DNA of 64,000 nt from contig NZ_LZEU01000001.1 of the NCBI RefSeq assembly GCF_014490745.1, positions 4,305,501-4,369,500 on the forward strand, read 5' to 3'. Made by a program: the position numbers and the translations under genes. Source of the DNA: Pseudomonas alcaligenes. GTDB taxonomy: Bacteria > Pseudomonadota > Gammaproteobacteria > Pseudomonadales > Pseudomonadaceae. A model generated the notes under the pieces. The model worked only from the letters and a program-made list of their open reading frames with translations. It was not told the DNA's origin and made no database searches. This document shows, piece by piece, positions 8,857 to 20,489 of the stretch; position 1 is the stretch's first letter, and each line of letters starts with the position of its first letter.

Positions 8857-9912
8857 ATGTCCCCACTACTGCGCCCGACACTTCTGGCCCTCTGCCTGGG
8901 CCTGAGCTGCACCGCCATGCTGCACGCCGAAGAGCCTGCCAGCGAAGAGAAACCCGCCAGCGCTGCGGCCAGCGGCGAAGCTGCCGCTCCGGCCCAGCCC
9001 GCCACGCCCGCCGCCGCCCCGCGCGAGCCGCTGCCCGAGCGCAGCAGCGAAGACGCCGCCGGCCTGGAACGGCAACTGCCGGCCAGCGAGCAGCAACAGC
9101 TGCAGGCCGGCGACGAGCACTTCCTGGCCTTGTGGAAGCCGGCCAACGCCGCTGAGTCGCGCGGTGTGATCATCCTGGTGCCCGGTGCCAACGAGAGCGC
9201 CGACTGGCCCAGCGTGATCGGCCCGCTGCGCCTGAAACTGCCGGACAGCGCCTGGAGCACCCTGAGCCTGAGCCTGCCCGACAGCGCTCCGCCACCCATG
9301 CCGGAAGCCGTGCTGCCGCGGCCGATTGTGGCGGTCAGCGCCTCCACCGAGACACCCGCCGCGCCGCCGGTCGAACCGGCCAGCGAGCCAGCTGCCGAGA
9401 CGCCCGCCGGCACTGACGCCAGCGGCGCAGCAGCAACCCCGCCCGCCACCGACACAGCGGCCACAGTACCCGTAGTGGTCGACCCCAGCGTGCGCATCTT
9501 CGCCCGCCTGCAGGCCGGCCTCGACTACGCCGACCAGCAGGGCGCCAAGCGCGTGGTGCTGCTCGGCCATGGCGATGGCGCCTACTGGGCCGCGCGCTTT
9601 CTCGCCGAGCAGAAACCGGCCAACCTCGAGCACCTGCTGAGCATCGCCGCCCACCAGCCGGAGGGTTCGGCCCCGCCGCTGGAAGAGCTGCTGCCCGGCC
9701 TCAAGCTGGCCACCGGCGATTTCTTCTACAAGGATCAGCCGGACGATCGCAGCGCCGCGGTCAAACGCCTGCAGGCCAGCAAGCGCCTGGCCCACCCGAG
9801 CTACCTGCAGCTGGCGCTCAAGGCTCTGCCAGGCAATCAGGATGCCGAGCAGGAACAGCTCTACCGGCGCGTGCGCGGCTGGCTGGACAAGCAGCTGCCG
9901 GCAAAGGAATAA
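8857..9912 (+). CDS. DUF3530 family protein, exported
   Basis: Predicted exported protein of 351 aa, divergent from agtS. The signal peptide ends near TAMLHA, followed by a long Ala/Pro/Glu-rich region (about residues 25-65). The central part looks like an alpha/beta-hydrolase fold of the DUF3530 family: VIILVPGANESADWP near residue 110 and an elbow-like LLGHGDGAYWA near 230. A second low-complexity Ala/Pro/Thr insert separates the two halves at about 160-205. The elbow reads GHGDG, without the Ser expected of an active esterase, so catalysis is doubtful. It ends 12 bases before the convergent djlA gene. In P. aeruginosa a hypothetical gene sits at the same place. No function is known to me. 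Confidence 0.82.
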   Translation: MSPLLRPTLLALCLGLSCTAMLHAEEPASEEKPASAAASGEAAAPAQPATPAAAPREPLPERSSEDAAGLERQLPASEQQQLQAGDEHFLALWKPANAAESRGVIILVPGANESADWPSVIGPLRLKLPDSAWSTLSLSLPDSAPPPMPEAVLPRPIVAVSASTETPAAPPVEPASEPAAETPAGTDASGAAATPPATDTAATVPVVVDPSVRIFARLQAGLDYADQQGAKRVVLLGHGDGAYWAARFLAEQKPANLEHLLSIAAHQPEGSAPPLEELLPGLKLATGDFFYKDQPDDRSAAVKRLQASKRLAHPSYLQLALKALPGNQDAEQEQLYRRVRGWLDKQLPAKE

Positions 9913-9924
9913 GCCCGGCTCCGC

Positions 9925-10692
9925 TCAGCGGAAGCCGCGGCGCTGGCGCACCAGCTCGTAGGCGCTCTGCAGCTCGCGGGTCTTTTCCGTGGCGGTACGC
10001 AGCTGCGCGGCACTGGCGCCGCTGCCGGCCAGCTTGTCCGGATGGTGGCGGCTGAGCAGGCGACGGTAGGCGCGCTTGATCGCCGCCGGCTCGCTGTCGC
10101 TCTGCACCCCGAGCAGGCGCAAAGCCGCCTGGTAGTCGCCCGGCGATGGCTCGCGGCTGCGCTTGGCCGGCTCGTACTCGTCGGCCAGTCCGTCCAGCGC
10201 TGTCTGCGCCCAGCCCAGCGCCTGGCCCCATTCCTGGATCAACTGATACTCCGCCGGGCTCACTCGGCCATCGGCCCAGGCCATGCGCCAGCAGGTACGC
10301 AGCAGCACTTCGCCACGCTCGGGGCGCCGGCGCAGCGCAGCCAGCGGCCCGTGCAGCGCCATCTCGGCCAGCTTGCCGCGGGCGAAGGCATCCATCGCCC
10401 GGCGCGTGGCCGCCTCGTCCAGGCCGAGGCGCTGCATCTCGCTGCGCGCCATGCGGATATGGCTGTCGAGCACCCGCCCGTCGCACTTGGCCAGGCGGCC
10501 GAGAAGCATGAACAGCAGCTCGTCATCGTCCATCTCGCGGGCGCGCACCAGCAGGCCACGCAGCTGCGCCCAGGACTGCAAACGCAGCTGGCGATCGAGC
10601 AACTGGCCCAGCAGGGCACCGAGCAGGGCGCCGGGGATGCTGGCCAGGGCCCAGCCCGCGGCGGCACCGATCAGGGTCGAAGGCCAGAGCAC
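9925..10692 (-). CDS. djlA: DnaJ-like co-chaperone, DjlA type
   Basis: Membrane-anchored co-chaperone of 255 aa that should stimulate DnaK. A hydrophobic N-terminal segment (about residues 4-32, with a Gly-rich GALLGALLGQLL) is followed by a TerB-like helical domain (about 45-165) and a C-terminal J domain with the diagnostic HPD at 217-219 (RHHPDK). This is the classic DjlA order. The GTG at 10692 is chosen as start because it lies one base after the murU stop and gives the family's length; the open frame extends further upstream but only into murU sequence. It is probably co-transcribed with amgK and murU. Confidence 0.87.
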   Translation of the reverse strand: MLWPSTLIGAAAGWALASIPGALLGALLGQLLDRQLRLQSWAQLRGLLVRAREMDDDELLFMLLGRLAKCDGRVLDSHIRMARSEMQRLGLDEAATRRAMDAFARGKLAEMALHGPLAALRRRPERGEVLLRTCWRMAWADGRVSPAEYQLIQEWGQALGWAQTALDGLADEYEPAKRSREPSPGDYQAALRLLGVQSDSEPAAIKRAYRRLLSRHHPDKLAGSGASAAQLRTATEKTRELQSAYELVRQRRGFR

Positions 10693-10693
10693 C

Positions 10694-12387
<1,694 letters not shown>

Positions 12388-12514
12388 TGCAAGGGTCTCC
12401 GACGGCGCTAGCCGTTGCGCGGGTCATGCTTTATTATCCAGCATCTTTTTTCGCCCATCGAGAGGCGTGCGGCCCCCGCGGGTCGAAGGCGCGCAGGAAG
12501 CCCGGACTAACAAG

Positions 12515-15313
12515 ATGGCAGTAAAACTCCCCGTGTTCCGTAAAAAATTCCCGTTGCTGGTGACTGGCGGCCTGCTGGCCCTGCAACCCCTCAGCTGTTC
12601 TTTCGTCGTGGCTGCCGAGCAGTTCGACTGCCAGGCCTCCGCCTCCGGTGGTTGGGCCTGTGCGCCGCAGAACAATACCGCCAGCCAGCTGCCACGCCCG
12701 CAGCACAGCGACTCGGCCGTCAGCTCGATCGCCGGCACCAGCGCAGCTGCCGCAACCACGGCGCAGGCCGGCGGTAGCGCCGAGGCCGAGTCCGGTCAGA
12801 GCACCGCCGTGCTGGTGACCGAGAGCGAAGGCAAAGGCCTGAGCAGCCGCAGCGCCGACTACAGTCACCTCGACTGGGTACCGCGCGAGAAACTCACCAG
12901 TGCCCAGCTGGCGGAAGTCGGCCCCTACTGCGCCGGCTCCTACGTCGAGCCGCTGCGTCCGGGCATGAGCGACGACACGCCGATGAACGAAGCGCCGCTG
13001 TTCGTCTCGGCCAAGGTGTCGCGCTACGAGCAGGAAAAACAGACCGCCACCCTCGCCGGTGACGTGGTACTGCGCCAGTCGAGCATGCAGATCGAGGCCG
13101 ACGAGGCCAGCCTGCACCAGACCGAGAACCGCGGCGAGCTGGTCGGCAACGTCAAGCTGCGCGACAACGGCGCCCTGGTGGTCGGCGACCGCGCCGAGAT
13201 CCAGCTGGACAACGGCGAAGCCAAGATCGAGAACGCCGAGTACGTGATCCACAAGGGCCACGTGCGCGGCAGCGCGCTGTACGCCAAGCGCGAAGAAAGC
13301 GCCATCATCCGCCTCAAGGACGGCACCTTCACCCGTTGCGAGCCGGGCAGCAACGCCTGGCACTTGAAGGGCAACAACGTCAAGCTGAACCCGGCTACCG
13401 GCTTCGGCACCGCGACCAACGTGACCCTGCGGGTGAAAGACATTCCGGTGTTCTACACCCCGTATATCTATTTCCCGATCGACGACCGTCGCCAGTCCGG
13501 CTTCCTCGCGCCGAGCTTCGGCAGCGGCGGCGACACCGGCGTCTATCTGCAGACCCCGTACTACTTCAACCTCGCGCCGAACTACGACGCCACCCTCTAT
13601 CCGACCCTGATGACCAATCGCGGTCTGCTGATGGAAGGCGAGTTCCGCTACCTGACCAAAAGCAGCGAAGGCCAGGTCGGCGCCGCCTACCTGGACGACC
13701 AGGAAGACGAGCGCAAGCTGCAGTCCGAGTACGAAGACCAGCGCTGGCTGGTCAACTGGCAGAACAAGACCGGCCTGGACTCGCGCCTGCTGGCCGAGGT
13801 CGATTACACCGACATCAGCGACCCGTACTACTTCCAGGATCTCAACACCGACCTGGGCATCGACACACCCAGCTACGTGAACCAGCGCGGCACCCTGACC
13901 TGGCGTGGCGACAGCTACACCGCCCGCCTCAACGCGCATGCCTATGAAATGGCCACGGTCACCGACATCACTCCATACGACCGTCTGCCGCAGCTGACCC
14001 TGGATGGCGTTCTGCCCTTCCAGCCGGGCGGCCTGAACTTCGCCTACGGCACCGAGCTCGTGCGCTTCGACCGCGACCTGCGCAGCGGCTACTTCAGCGA
14101 TGAAGACGGCAACCTGGAGTCCTGGTACGACAACCGCATCAAGGGTCTGGCCCGCGCCAATGGTGACCGCATCCATGTCGAGCCAAGCGTCAGCCTGCCG
14201 CTCTCCAACAGCTGGGGCTTCGTCAAGCCGACCGTCAAGTACATGCAGACCGAGTACGACCTCGATCTCGACCAGCAAGGCAAGAACACCCTGCTCGCCG
14301 AACAGGACTACAGCAGCAGCCAGAGCCGCGGTGTAGGTCTGTTCAGCCTGGATAGCGGCCTGTACTTCGACCGCAACACCCAGCTGTTCGGCACCAGCTA
14401 CCGCCAGACCCTGGAACCGCGCCTGTTCTACCTCTATGTCCCGGAGGAAGACCAGACCGACATCCCGGTGTTCGACACCAGCGAGACCACCTTCAACTAC
14501 GCCTCGCTGTTCCGCGAAAACCGCTTCACCGGCAAGGATCGCATCGGCGACGAGAACAAGCTGTCGCTGGGCGCCACCAGCCGCTGGATCGAACAGAACG
14601 GCTTCGAGCGTCAGCGCTTCAGCCTCGGCCAGGCGCTCTACTTCGCCGACCGCAAGGTGCAGCTGCCAGGTATCGACTACAAAGGCCGCGCCGACGCCCA
14701 GGCCAACGTGTCGCCCTACGCAATGGGATACCAGTACCGCTTCAACCGCGACTGGCGCCTGAATTCGGACTTCAACTGGGATCCGGACAGCCACAGCACC
14801 CGCTCGGGTAGCGTGATGTTCCACTACCAGCCGGAAGACAACCCGAACAAGGTGGTCAACGCCGGTTACCGCTACCGCAACGACACCGTGCGCTACGACC
14901 AGTCCACCGGTAACTGGGTGGTCGGCGGCGGCGACTTCGGTACGCCGGGCACCCCGGGCTACATCAAGGACTACTACAAGATCGACCAGCACGACTTCTC
15001 GGTCATCTGGCCGGTCATCCCGCAGTGGAGCGCCATCGCCCGCTGGCAGTACGACTACAACCGCAGCCGCACCCTAGAGGCCTTCGGTGGTTTCGAGTAC
15101 GACAGCTGCTGCTGGAAACTGCGCCTGATCAACCGTTACTGGGTCGACTACGACGAGACCAGCCTCAACCCCAACACCAACGAAGACTCCGACCGCGGTA
15201 TCTTCCTGCAGATCGTCCTCAAGGGCCTCGGCAACGTAATGGGCAGCAAGGTAGGCGGCTTCCTCGACCAAGGCATTCAAGGTTATAGCGAACGTGAAGA
15301 ACAAGCTTTCTGA
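12515..15313 (+). CDS. lptD: LPS-assembly outer membrane protein LptD
   Basis: Outer-membrane beta-barrel of 932 aa that, with LptE, inserts lipopolysaccharide into the outer leaflet. It has a signal peptide ending near VVAA, then a Cys-containing, Ser/Ala-rich N-terminal region typical of pseudomonads, an OstA/LptA-like jellyroll domain (about residues 160-290, [14 protein letters not shown]) and a long C-terminal barrel rich in alternating aromatic residues. The CCW motif (DSCCWKLRL) near the end holds the C-terminal cysteine pair used in inter-domain disulfides. ATG 12515 is preferred over an in-frame GTG at 12467, because the family N-terminus begins with the charged [11 protein letters not shown] segment. 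Its 3' end overlaps surA by 20 bases, linking two outer-membrane biogenesis genes. Confidence 0.95.
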   Translation: MAVKLPVFRKKFPLLVTGGLLALQPLSCSFVVAAEQFDCQASASGGWACAPQNNTASQLPRPQHSDSAVSSIAGTSAAAATTAQAGGSAEAESGQSTAVLVTESEGKGLSSRSADYSHLDWVPREKLTSAQLAEVGPYCAGSYVEPLRPGMSDDTPMNEAPLFVSAKVSRYEQEKQTATLAGDVVLRQSSMQIEADEASLHQTENRGELVGNVKLRDNGALVVGDRAEIQLDNGEAKIENAEYVIHKGHVRGSALYAKREESAIIRLKDGTFTRCEPGSNAWHLKGNNVKLNPATGFGTATNVTLRVKDIPVFYTPYIYFPIDDRRQSGFLAPSFGSGGDTGVYLQTPYYFNLAPNYDATLYPTLMTNRGLLMEGEFRYLTKSSEGQVGAAYLDDQEDERKLQSEYEDQRWLVNWQNKTGLDSRLLAEVDYTDISDPYYFQDLNTDLGIDTPSYVNQRGTLTWRGDSYTARLNAHAYEMATVTDITPYDRLPQLTLDGVLPFQPGGLNFAYGTELVRFDRDLRSGYFSDEDGNLESWYDNRIKGLARANGDRIHVEPSVSLPLSNSWGFVKPTVKYMQTEYDLDLDQQGKNTLLAEQDYSSSQSRGVGLFSLDSGLYFDRNTQLFGTSYRQTLEPRLFYLYVPEEDQTDIPVFDTSETTFNYASLFRENRFTGKDRIGDENKLSLGATSRWIEQNGFERQRFSLGQALYFADRKVQLPGIDYKGRADAQANVSPYAMGYQYRFNRDWRLNSDFNWDPDSHSTRSGSVMFHYQPEDNPNKVVNAGYRYRNDTVRYDQSTGNWVVGGGDFGTPGTPGYIKDYYKIDQHDFSVIWPVIPQWSAIARWQYDYNRSRTLEAFGGFEYDSCCWKLRLINRYWVDYDETSLNPNTNEDSDRGIFLQIVLKGLGNVMGSKVGGFLDQGIQGYSEREEQAF

Positions 15314-16586
15314 TTGCCTGCGCCCCCTGCTGTTGGGCGCAGTTTTCCTGAGTAGCGTGGCCCAGGCCGACCTGCAGTCCCTCAACCGGGTGGTGGCCAT
15401 TGTCGATAACGACGTGATCATGCAGAGCCAGCTCGACCAGCGCGTGCGCGAAGTCGAGCAGACCATCGCCAAGCGCGGCGCCGAAGCGCCGCCGCTGGAT
15501 GTGCTGCAGCAGCAGGTGCTGGAACGCCTGATCGTCGAGAACCTGCAGCTGCAGATCGGCGACCGCTCCGGCATCCGCATCACCGACGAAGAACTCAACC
15601 AGGCCATGGCCAGCATCGCCCAGCGCAACCGCCTGACCCTGGATCAGTTCCGTGCCGCCCTGGCCCGCGACGGCCTGTCCTATGACGACGCCCGCGACCA
15701 GATCCGCCGCGAGATGGTCATCAGCCGCGTGCGTCAGCGCCGCGTGGCCGAGCGCATCCAGGTCACCGAGCAGGAAGTGCAGAACTTCCTCGCCTCCGAC
15801 CTGGGCAAGATGCAGCTGTCGGAAGAGTACCGCCTGGCCAACATCCTGATCCCGGTGCCGGAAGGTGCCTCGCCGGAAGTCATCCAGACTGCCGGCAAGC
15901 GCGTCAGCGAGGTCTACAGCCAGCTGCGCAACGGCGCCGACTTCGCCCAGCTGGCCATTTCCAGCTCGGCCAGCGAAACCGCCCTGGAAGGCGGCGAGAT
16001 CGGCTGGCGCAAAGCCGCCCAGCTGCCGCCACCGTTCGACACCATGATCGGCGCCCTGAGCGTCGGTGAAGTCACCGAACCGGTACGCACCCCGGGCGGC
16101 TTCATCATCCTCAAGCTGCTGGAGAAGCGTGGCGGCAGCAACGCGGTACGCGATGAAGTGCACGTGCGCCACATCCTGATCAAGCCCAGCGAAATCCGCA
16201 GCGAAGCGGAAACCCGCCGCCTGGTCGAGCGCCTGTACGAACGCATCACCGCCGGCGAAGACTTCGCCGAGCTGGCGAAGAACTACTCCGAGGATCCGGG
16301 CTCGGCGCTCAACGGCGGCGACCTCAACTGGATCGACCCCGAGTCGCTGGTGCCGGAATTCCGCGAAGTCATGGCCAACACCGCCACCGGCGAGCTGTCC
16401 AAGCCGTTCAAGAGCCCTTACGGCTGGCACGTCCTGGAAGTCATCGGTCGTCGTGCCACCGACAGCAGCGAGCAGATGCGCGAGCAACAGGCGATGAACC
16501 TGCTGCGCAACCGCAAGTACGACGAAGAGCTGCAGAGCTGGCTGCGCCAGATCCGCGACGAAGCCTACGTCGAGATCAAGCTCTGA
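15294..16586 (+). CDS. surA: Periplasmic chaperone and peptidyl-prolyl isomerase SurA
   Basis: Periplasmic chaperone of 430 aa for outer-membrane proteins, including its upstream neighbour LptD. It has a signal peptide ending at VAQA, an N-terminal SurA domain (about 25-165, [13 protein letters not shown]), then two parvulin domains (about 175-275 and 285-390; VRHILIKPS marks the second) and a short C-terminal helix. Translation begins at a GTG at 15294 inside the end of lptD, which suggests translational coupling. A strong intrinsic terminator follows 23 bases after the stop, so lptD-surA ends here and pdxA has its own start. Confidence 0.95.
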   Translation: MKNKLSDCLRPLLLGAVFLSSVAQADLQSLNRVVAIVDNDVIMQSQLDQRVREVEQTIAKRGAEAPPLDVLQQQVLERLIVENLQLQIGDRSGIRITDEELNQAMASIAQRNRLTLDQFRAALARDGLSYDDARDQIRREMVISRVRQRRVAERIQVTEQEVQNFLASDLGKMQLSEEYRLANILIPVPEGASPEVIQTAGKRVSEVYSQLRNGADFAQLAISSSASETALEGGEIGWRKAAQLPPPFDTMIGALSVGEVTEPVRTPGGFIILKLLEKRGGSNAVRDEVHVRHILIKPSEIRSEAETRRLVERLYERITAGEDFAELAKNYSEDPGSALNGGDLNWIDPESLVPEFREVMANTATGELSKPFKSPYGWHVLEVIGRRATDSSEQMREQQAMNLLRNRKYDEELQSWLRQIRDEAYVEIKL

Positions 16587-16608
16587 TCGGCTGATCGCGC
16601 CACACCCG

Positions 16609-16643
16609 AGCCCGGCATGCCCACGCAGCGCCGGGCTTTTTTT
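16609..16643 (+). terminator. Intrinsic terminator after surA
   Basis: An 8-base stem (AGCCCGGC at 16609-16616 with GCCGGGCT at 16630-16637) is followed by seven consecutive T, a textbook rho-independent terminator. Confidence 0.9.
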
Positions 16644-16702
16644 CGCCACCGCGGCCACAAGGCCTAGAGTGGTTATCCAGACTGTTGCACCACGAGGCCG
16701 CC

Positions 16703-17698
16703 ATGACCGCATCCCGCCTGTTTGCCCTGACCCCCGGCGAGCCCGCCGGTATCGGCCCTGACCTGTGCCTGCTGCTGGCCCGCGAGGCCCAGCCGGCAGC
16801 CCTGGTGGCGATTGCCAGCCGCGCCCTGCTGGCCGAGCGCGCCGCCCAGCTGAAACTGAGCATCGACCTGATCGAAGTCGGCCCCGGCACCTGGCCAAAC
16901 GCACCCGCCCCGGCCGGCAGCCTGTATGTCTGGGACACCGCGCTGGCCGCCCCGGTGCAAGCCGGGCAACTGGACAAGGCCAATGCCGCCTACGTGCTGG
17001 AGACCCTGACCCGCGCTGGCCAGGGCTGCATCGACGGCAGCTTCGCCGGGATGATCACCGCCCCGGTGCACAAGGGCGTGATCAACGAGGCCGGCATTGC
17101 CTTCTCCGGGCATACCGAGTTCCTCGCCGAACTGACCGCCACCGAGCAGGTGGTGATGATGCTGGCCACCCGTGGCCTGCGCGTGGCCCTGGTCACCACC
17201 CACCTGCCGCTCAAGGATGTCGCCGCCGCCATCACCGCCGAGCGTCTGACGCGGGTCACCCGCATTCTGCATGCCGATCTGGTGGAGAAGTTCGGCATCG
17301 CCCAACCGCGCATCCTGGTCTGCGGCCTCAACCCGCATGCCGGCGAAGGCGGCCACCTGGGCCGCGAGGAAATCGAGGTAATCGAGCCAACCCTGGAACA
17401 GCTGCGTAGCGAGGGCCTGAACCTGATCGGCCCGCTGCCGGCCGACACCCTCTTCACCCCCAAGCACCTCGAGCACTGCGACGCGGTGCTGGCCATGTAC
17501 CACGACCAGGGTCTGCCGGTGCTCAAGTACAAGGGTTTCGGCGCGGCGGTCAACGTCACCCTGGGCCTGCCGATCATCCGCACCTCGGTCGACCACGGCA
17601 CCGCCCTCGACCTGGCCGGCAGCGGCAAGATCGACTGCGGCAGCCTGCAGGTAGCCCTGGAAACCGCCTACCAGATGGCCAGCGCGCGCCAGGCCTAG
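16703..17698 (+). CDS. pdxA: 4-hydroxythreonine-4-phosphate dehydrogenase
   Basis: Cytoplasmic NAD-dependent enzyme of 331 aa in vitamin B6 synthesis. It oxidises 4-phosphohydroxy-threonine to the precursor that PdxJ turns into pyridoxine phosphate. The N-terminus has the family motif [11 protein letters not shown]. Metal and substrate residues are seen in [27 protein letters not shown] and [11 protein letters not shown], and the end has [16 protein letters not shown] 16703 is chosen because GAGG lies about 6 bases upstream and the family starts close to the TPGEPAG motif; an in-frame start at 16685 would add six residues. It stands between surA and rsmA in the usual gammaproteobacterial order. 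Confidence 0.95.
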   Translation: MTASRLFALTPGEPAGIGPDLCLLLAREAQPAALVAIASRALLAERAAQLKLSIDLIEVGPGTWPNAPAPAGSLYVWDTALAAPVQAGQLDKANAAYVLETLTRAGQGCIDGSFAGMITAPVHKGVINEAGIAFSGHTEFLAELTATEQVVMMLATRGLRVALVTTHLPLKDVAAAITAERLTRVTRILHADLVEKFGIAQPRILVCGLNPHAGEGGHLGREEIEVIEPTLEQLRSEGLNLIGPLPADTLFTPKHLEHCDAVLAMYHDQGLPVLKYKGFGAAVNVTLGLPIIRTSVDHGTALDLAGSGKIDCGSLQVALETAYQMASARQA

Positions 17699-17837
17699 AG
17701 CCGGCAGTGCTGCGATGCAGGCGGCTCGCCCGCCACCGCAGCCGAATCGGCGCTTAGAGCCTGGCCGGTTCGCTGCTAAACTGCGCCTCTTTCGTATTGC
17801 GCTTTAAGCTTGTGGCTTGAAGCTTGGAGCTGTTCCG

Positions 17838-18650
17838 ATGTCCGAATACCAACACCGCGCGCGCAAGCGCTTCGGCCAGAACTTCCTGCATGACGCCGGG
17901 GTGATCCACCGCATCCTGCGCGCCATCCACGCCAAAGAAGGCGAGCGCCTGCTGGAAATCGGCCCGGGCCAGGGCGCCCTCACCGAGGGCCTGCTGGGCA
18001 GCGGCGCGCAACTTGACCTGATCGAGCTGGATCTCGACCTGATCCCCATCCTGCAGGGCAAGTTCGGCCACCTGGACAACTTCCGCCTGAACCAGGGCGA
18101 CGCCCTCAAGTTCGACTTTGCCCGCCTCGAAGCCGCGCCGCGCAGCCTGCGGGTGGTCGGCAACCTGCCGTACAACATCTCCACCCCGCTGATCTTCCAC
18201 CTGCTGGACAACGCCCCGCTGATCCGCGACATGCACTTCATGCTGCAGAAGGAAGTGGTCGAGCGCCTGGCCGCCGAGCCGGGCGGCGGCGACTGGGGCC
18301 GCTTGTCGATCATGGTGCAGTACCACTGCCGCGTGGAGCATCTGTTCAACGTCGGCCCCGGCGCGTTCAACCCGCCGCCCAAGGTCGACTCGGCCATCGT
18401 GCGCCTGGTGCCGCACGAGGTGCTGCCGCACCCGGCCAAGGATCACCGCCTGCTTGAGCGGGTGGTGCGCGAAGCCTTCAACCAGCGCCGCAAGACCCTG
18501 CGCAACACGCTCAAGCAGCTGCTCCCCGGCGAAGCCATCGAGGCGGCCGGTGTGGATGGCGGCCTGCGTCCGGAACAGCTCGACCTGGCGGCCTTCGTCC
18601 GTCTGGCCGACCAGCTGGCCCTGCGCACCGAACGCGCGCCGCAGGACTAA
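17838..18650 (+). CDS. rsmA: 16S rRNA dimethyladenosine transferase (RsmA/KsgA)
   Basis: Cytoplasmic SAM-dependent methyltransferase of 270 aa that dimethylates two adjacent adenines in helix 45 of 16S rRNA, a late step in 30S assembly; its loss gives kasugamycin resistance. Seen in the sequence are the N-terminal RKRFGQNFL, SAM-binding motif I EIGPGQGALTE and the catalytic NLPYNIS. ATG 17838 has GGAG 8 bases upstream and is preferred over an in-frame ATG 21 bases earlier. The short region just before the gene holds AAGCTTGTGGCTTGAAGCTT (17811-17830), in which an AAGCTT-type unit is partly repeated. It is followed closely by apaG and apaH. Confidence 0.96.
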   Translation: MSEYQHRARKRFGQNFLHDAGVIHRILRAIHAKEGERLLEIGPGQGALTEGLLGSGAQLDLIELDLDLIPILQGKFGHLDNFRLNQGDALKFDFARLEAAPRSLRVVGNLPYNISTPLIFHLLDNAPLIRDMHFMLQKEVVERLAAEPGGGDWGRLSIMVQYHCRVEHLFNVGPGAFNPPPKVDSAIVRLVPHEVLPHPAKDHRLLERVVREAFNQRRKTLRNTLKQLLPGEAIEAAGVDGGLRPEQLDLAAFVRLADQLALRTERAPQD

Positions 18651-18680
18651 ACTGCCTTTCCAGCTTGCCGAGTTTTTCGC

Positions 18681-19061
18681 ATGTCCGATCAGCGCTACCA
18701 GGTTGACGTCAGCGTCACCACCCGCCATCTGCCGGAGCAGTCCAATCCGGAGCAGAAGCGCTATGCCTTCGCCTACACCGTGACCATCCACAACAGTGGC
18801 GCGGTGGCGGCCAAGCTGCTCAGCCGCCACTGGATCATCACCGACGGCGACGGCCGCGTGCAGGAAGTACGTGGCGCCGGAGTGGTCGGCCAGCAGCCGC
18901 ACCTCGAGCCCGGGCAGAGCCACACCTACAGCAGCGGCACGGTCATGGCCACGCTGGTCGGCAGCATGCACGGCAGCTATCAGATGGTCGCCGACGACGG
19001 CACCCGCTTCGACGCTCCCATCGCCCCGTTCCGCCTGGCCGTGCCGGGAGCCCTGCACTGA
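18681..19061 (+). CDS. apaG: ApaG domain protein (Co2+/Mg2+ efflux-associated)
   Basis: Small cytoplasmic protein of 126 aa with a fibronectin-III-like ApaG/DUF525 fold. The family motifs [11 protein letters not shown] and [11 protein letters not shown], the Gly-rich substrate-like loop, and GSMHGSYQM are all present. Its role remains vague; it is linked in Salmonella to magnesium/cobalt efflux phenotypes. It lies 30 bases after rsmA and its stop overlaps the apaH start (TGATG), an arrangement conserved across gammaproteobacteria. Confidence 0.95.
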   Translation: MSDQRYQVDVSVTTRHLPEQSNPEQKRYAFAYTVTIHNSGAVAAKLLSRHWIITDGDGRVQEVRGAGVVGQQPHLEPGQSHTYSSGTVMATLVGSMHGSYQMVADDGTRFDAPIAPFRLAVPGALH

Positions 19062-19885
19062 TGGCCACCTACGCCGTCGGCGACCTGCAAGGCTGCCTGC
19101 AACCGCTCAAGTGCCTGCTCGCGGAAGTGGCCTTCGACCCGGCCCGCGATCGCCTGTGGCTGGTCGGCGACCTGGTCAACCGTGGCCCCGAGTCGCTGGA
19201 AACCCTGCGCTTTCTCTATGCCATGCGCGACGCCCTGGTCTGCGTGCTGGGCAACCATGACCTGCACCTGCTGGCCGTGGCCCACAACATCGAACGCCTG
19301 AAGAAGAACGATACCCTGCAGGAAATCCTCGACGCGCCGGATCGCGCCGAACTGCTCGACTGGCTGCGCCAGCAGAAGCTGATGCACTACGACGAGCAGC
19401 GCGACCTCAGCCTGGTGCATGCCGGCATCGCCCCGCAGTGGACGGTGGAAAAAGCCCTCAGGCGCGCGGCGGAAGTCGAGGAGGCCCTGCGCGACGACGC
19501 CCGCCTGCCGCTGTTCCTCGACGGCATGTACGGCAACGAGCCGGCCAAGTGGGACAAGAGCCTGCATGGCATCACCCGCCTGCGGGTGATCACCAACTAC
19601 TTCACCCGCATGCGCTTCTGCACGGCCGACGGCACCCTCGACCTGAAGAGCAAGGAAGGCATCGACACCGCCCCGCCCGGCTACGCCCCCTGGTTCAGCT
19701 ACCCGCAGCGCAAGGCGCGCGGGCGCAAGATCATCTTCGGCCACTGGGCCGCGCTGGAGGGTAACTGCGACGAGCCGGGCCTGTCCGCACTCGACAGTGG
19801 CTGCGTATGGGGCGGCGCCCTGACCCTGATGAATATCGACAGCGGCGAAAGGTTCCGCTGCGACTGCAAGGAGATTCCCGCATGA
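19061..19885 (+). CDS. apaH: Symmetrical bis(5'-nucleosyl)-tetraphosphatase
   Basis: Cytoplasmic metallophosphatase of 274 aa that cleaves Ap4A to two ADP, so controlling alarmone levels and Np4A capping of RNA. Metal-binding motifs are [14 protein letters not shown] and GNHDLHLL near the N-terminus, with later His residues in VHAGIAP and FGHWAALEG. The start overlaps the apaG stop by one base, and the end overlaps glpE by four (ATGA), so all three genes are translationally linked. Confidence 0.96.
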   Translation: MATYAVGDLQGCLQPLKCLLAEVAFDPARDRLWLVGDLVNRGPESLETLRFLYAMRDALVCVLGNHDLHLLAVAHNIERLKKNDTLQEILDAPDRAELLDWLRQQKLMHYDEQRDLSLVHAGIAPQWTVEKALRRAAEVEEALRDDARLPLFLDGMYGNEPAKWDKSLHGITRLRVITNYFTRMRFCTADGTLDLKSKEGIDTAPPGYAPWFSYPQRKARGRKIIFGHWAALEGNCDEPGLSALDSGCVWGGALTLMNIDSGERFRCDCKEIPA

Positions 19886-20211
19886 GCGAGTTCAAACGCA
19901 TCCCCCCGCAGCAGGCCCAGGCCCTGCGTGAACAGGGCGCCGTGGTGGTCGACATCCGCGATCCGCAGAGCTTTGCCAATGGCCATATCAGCGGCTCGCA
20001 GCACCTGGACAACCACTCGCTGCCCGACTTCATCGCCAAGGCCGACTTCGACCAGCCGCTGATCGTCACCTGCTACCACGGCAACTCCAGCCAGAACGCC
20101 GCCGCCTACCTGGCCCACCAGGGCTTCGCCGAGGTCTACAGCCTGGATGGCGGCTTCGAGCTGTGGCGCAGCCAGTACCCGGACGAAGTCGCCCAGGGCA
20201 GCGCCGAATAA
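19882..20211 (+). CDS. glpE: Thiosulfate sulfurtransferase GlpE (single-domain rhodanese)
   Basis: Cytoplasmic rhodanese of 109 aa, which moves sulfane sulfur from thiosulfate to cyanide or thioredoxin. The catalytic Cys lies in the active-site loop TCYHGNSSQ (CxxGxxS). The N-terminal [16 protein letters not shown] is the typical rhodanese start. ATG 19882 is fixed by the four-base overlap with apaH and by the family length of about 108 aa. It is the last gene of the rsmA-apaG-apaH-glpE group. Confidence 0.95.
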   Translation: MSEFKRIPPQQAQALREQGAVVVDIRDPQSFANGHISGSQHLDNHSLPDFIAKADFDQPLIVTCYHGNSSQNAAAYLAHQGFAEVYSLDGGFELWRSQYPDEVAQGSAE

Positions 20212-20300
20212 TTTTTTACACAGGGCGCGAAGCCGCGCCCCACGCCAGCTGCAGGGCAGTTACCGACGAACGGCAACACCTTGTCACCCTTGCTTCACGC

Positions 20301-20330
20301 TTGACGCTGCCGAATCCGAACTACTCTTAA
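20301..20330 (+). promoter_or_regulatory. Putative sigma-S-type promoter of the prkA operon
   Basis: TTGACG (20301-20306) is followed after 15 bases by CTACTCTTAA (20321-20330), which differs at one position from the sigma-S extended -10 pattern CTAYACTTAA. It would give a leader of about 150 bases before prkA. The E. coli yeaGH genes are RpoS-dependent, which makes the match meaningful, but the assignment is by eye. Confidence 0.45.
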
Positions 20331-20489
20331 GACGAGGCCATCCAAAAGGGAGAGCCGGCACACCGGTTCCGGGCCATCGGTAGCGTTTTTGAGGTGTTCT
20401 GGGGGATTCCCAACGGCTGAACAGTCGTCTCCCCGCGCACCCGCCCGAATGACCCGCGCCGGCTCCATGCAAGCGAGCGAGGTGCAGTC

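Noticed and set aside
12434..14992. 852-codon frame antisense to lptD
   Set aside because: Val/Ala/Gln-rich shadow composition without domains; lptD is unmistakable on the other strand.
15219..16904. 561-codon frame antisense to surA
   Set aside because: Shadow frame of surA and the start of pdxA with no recognisable motif.
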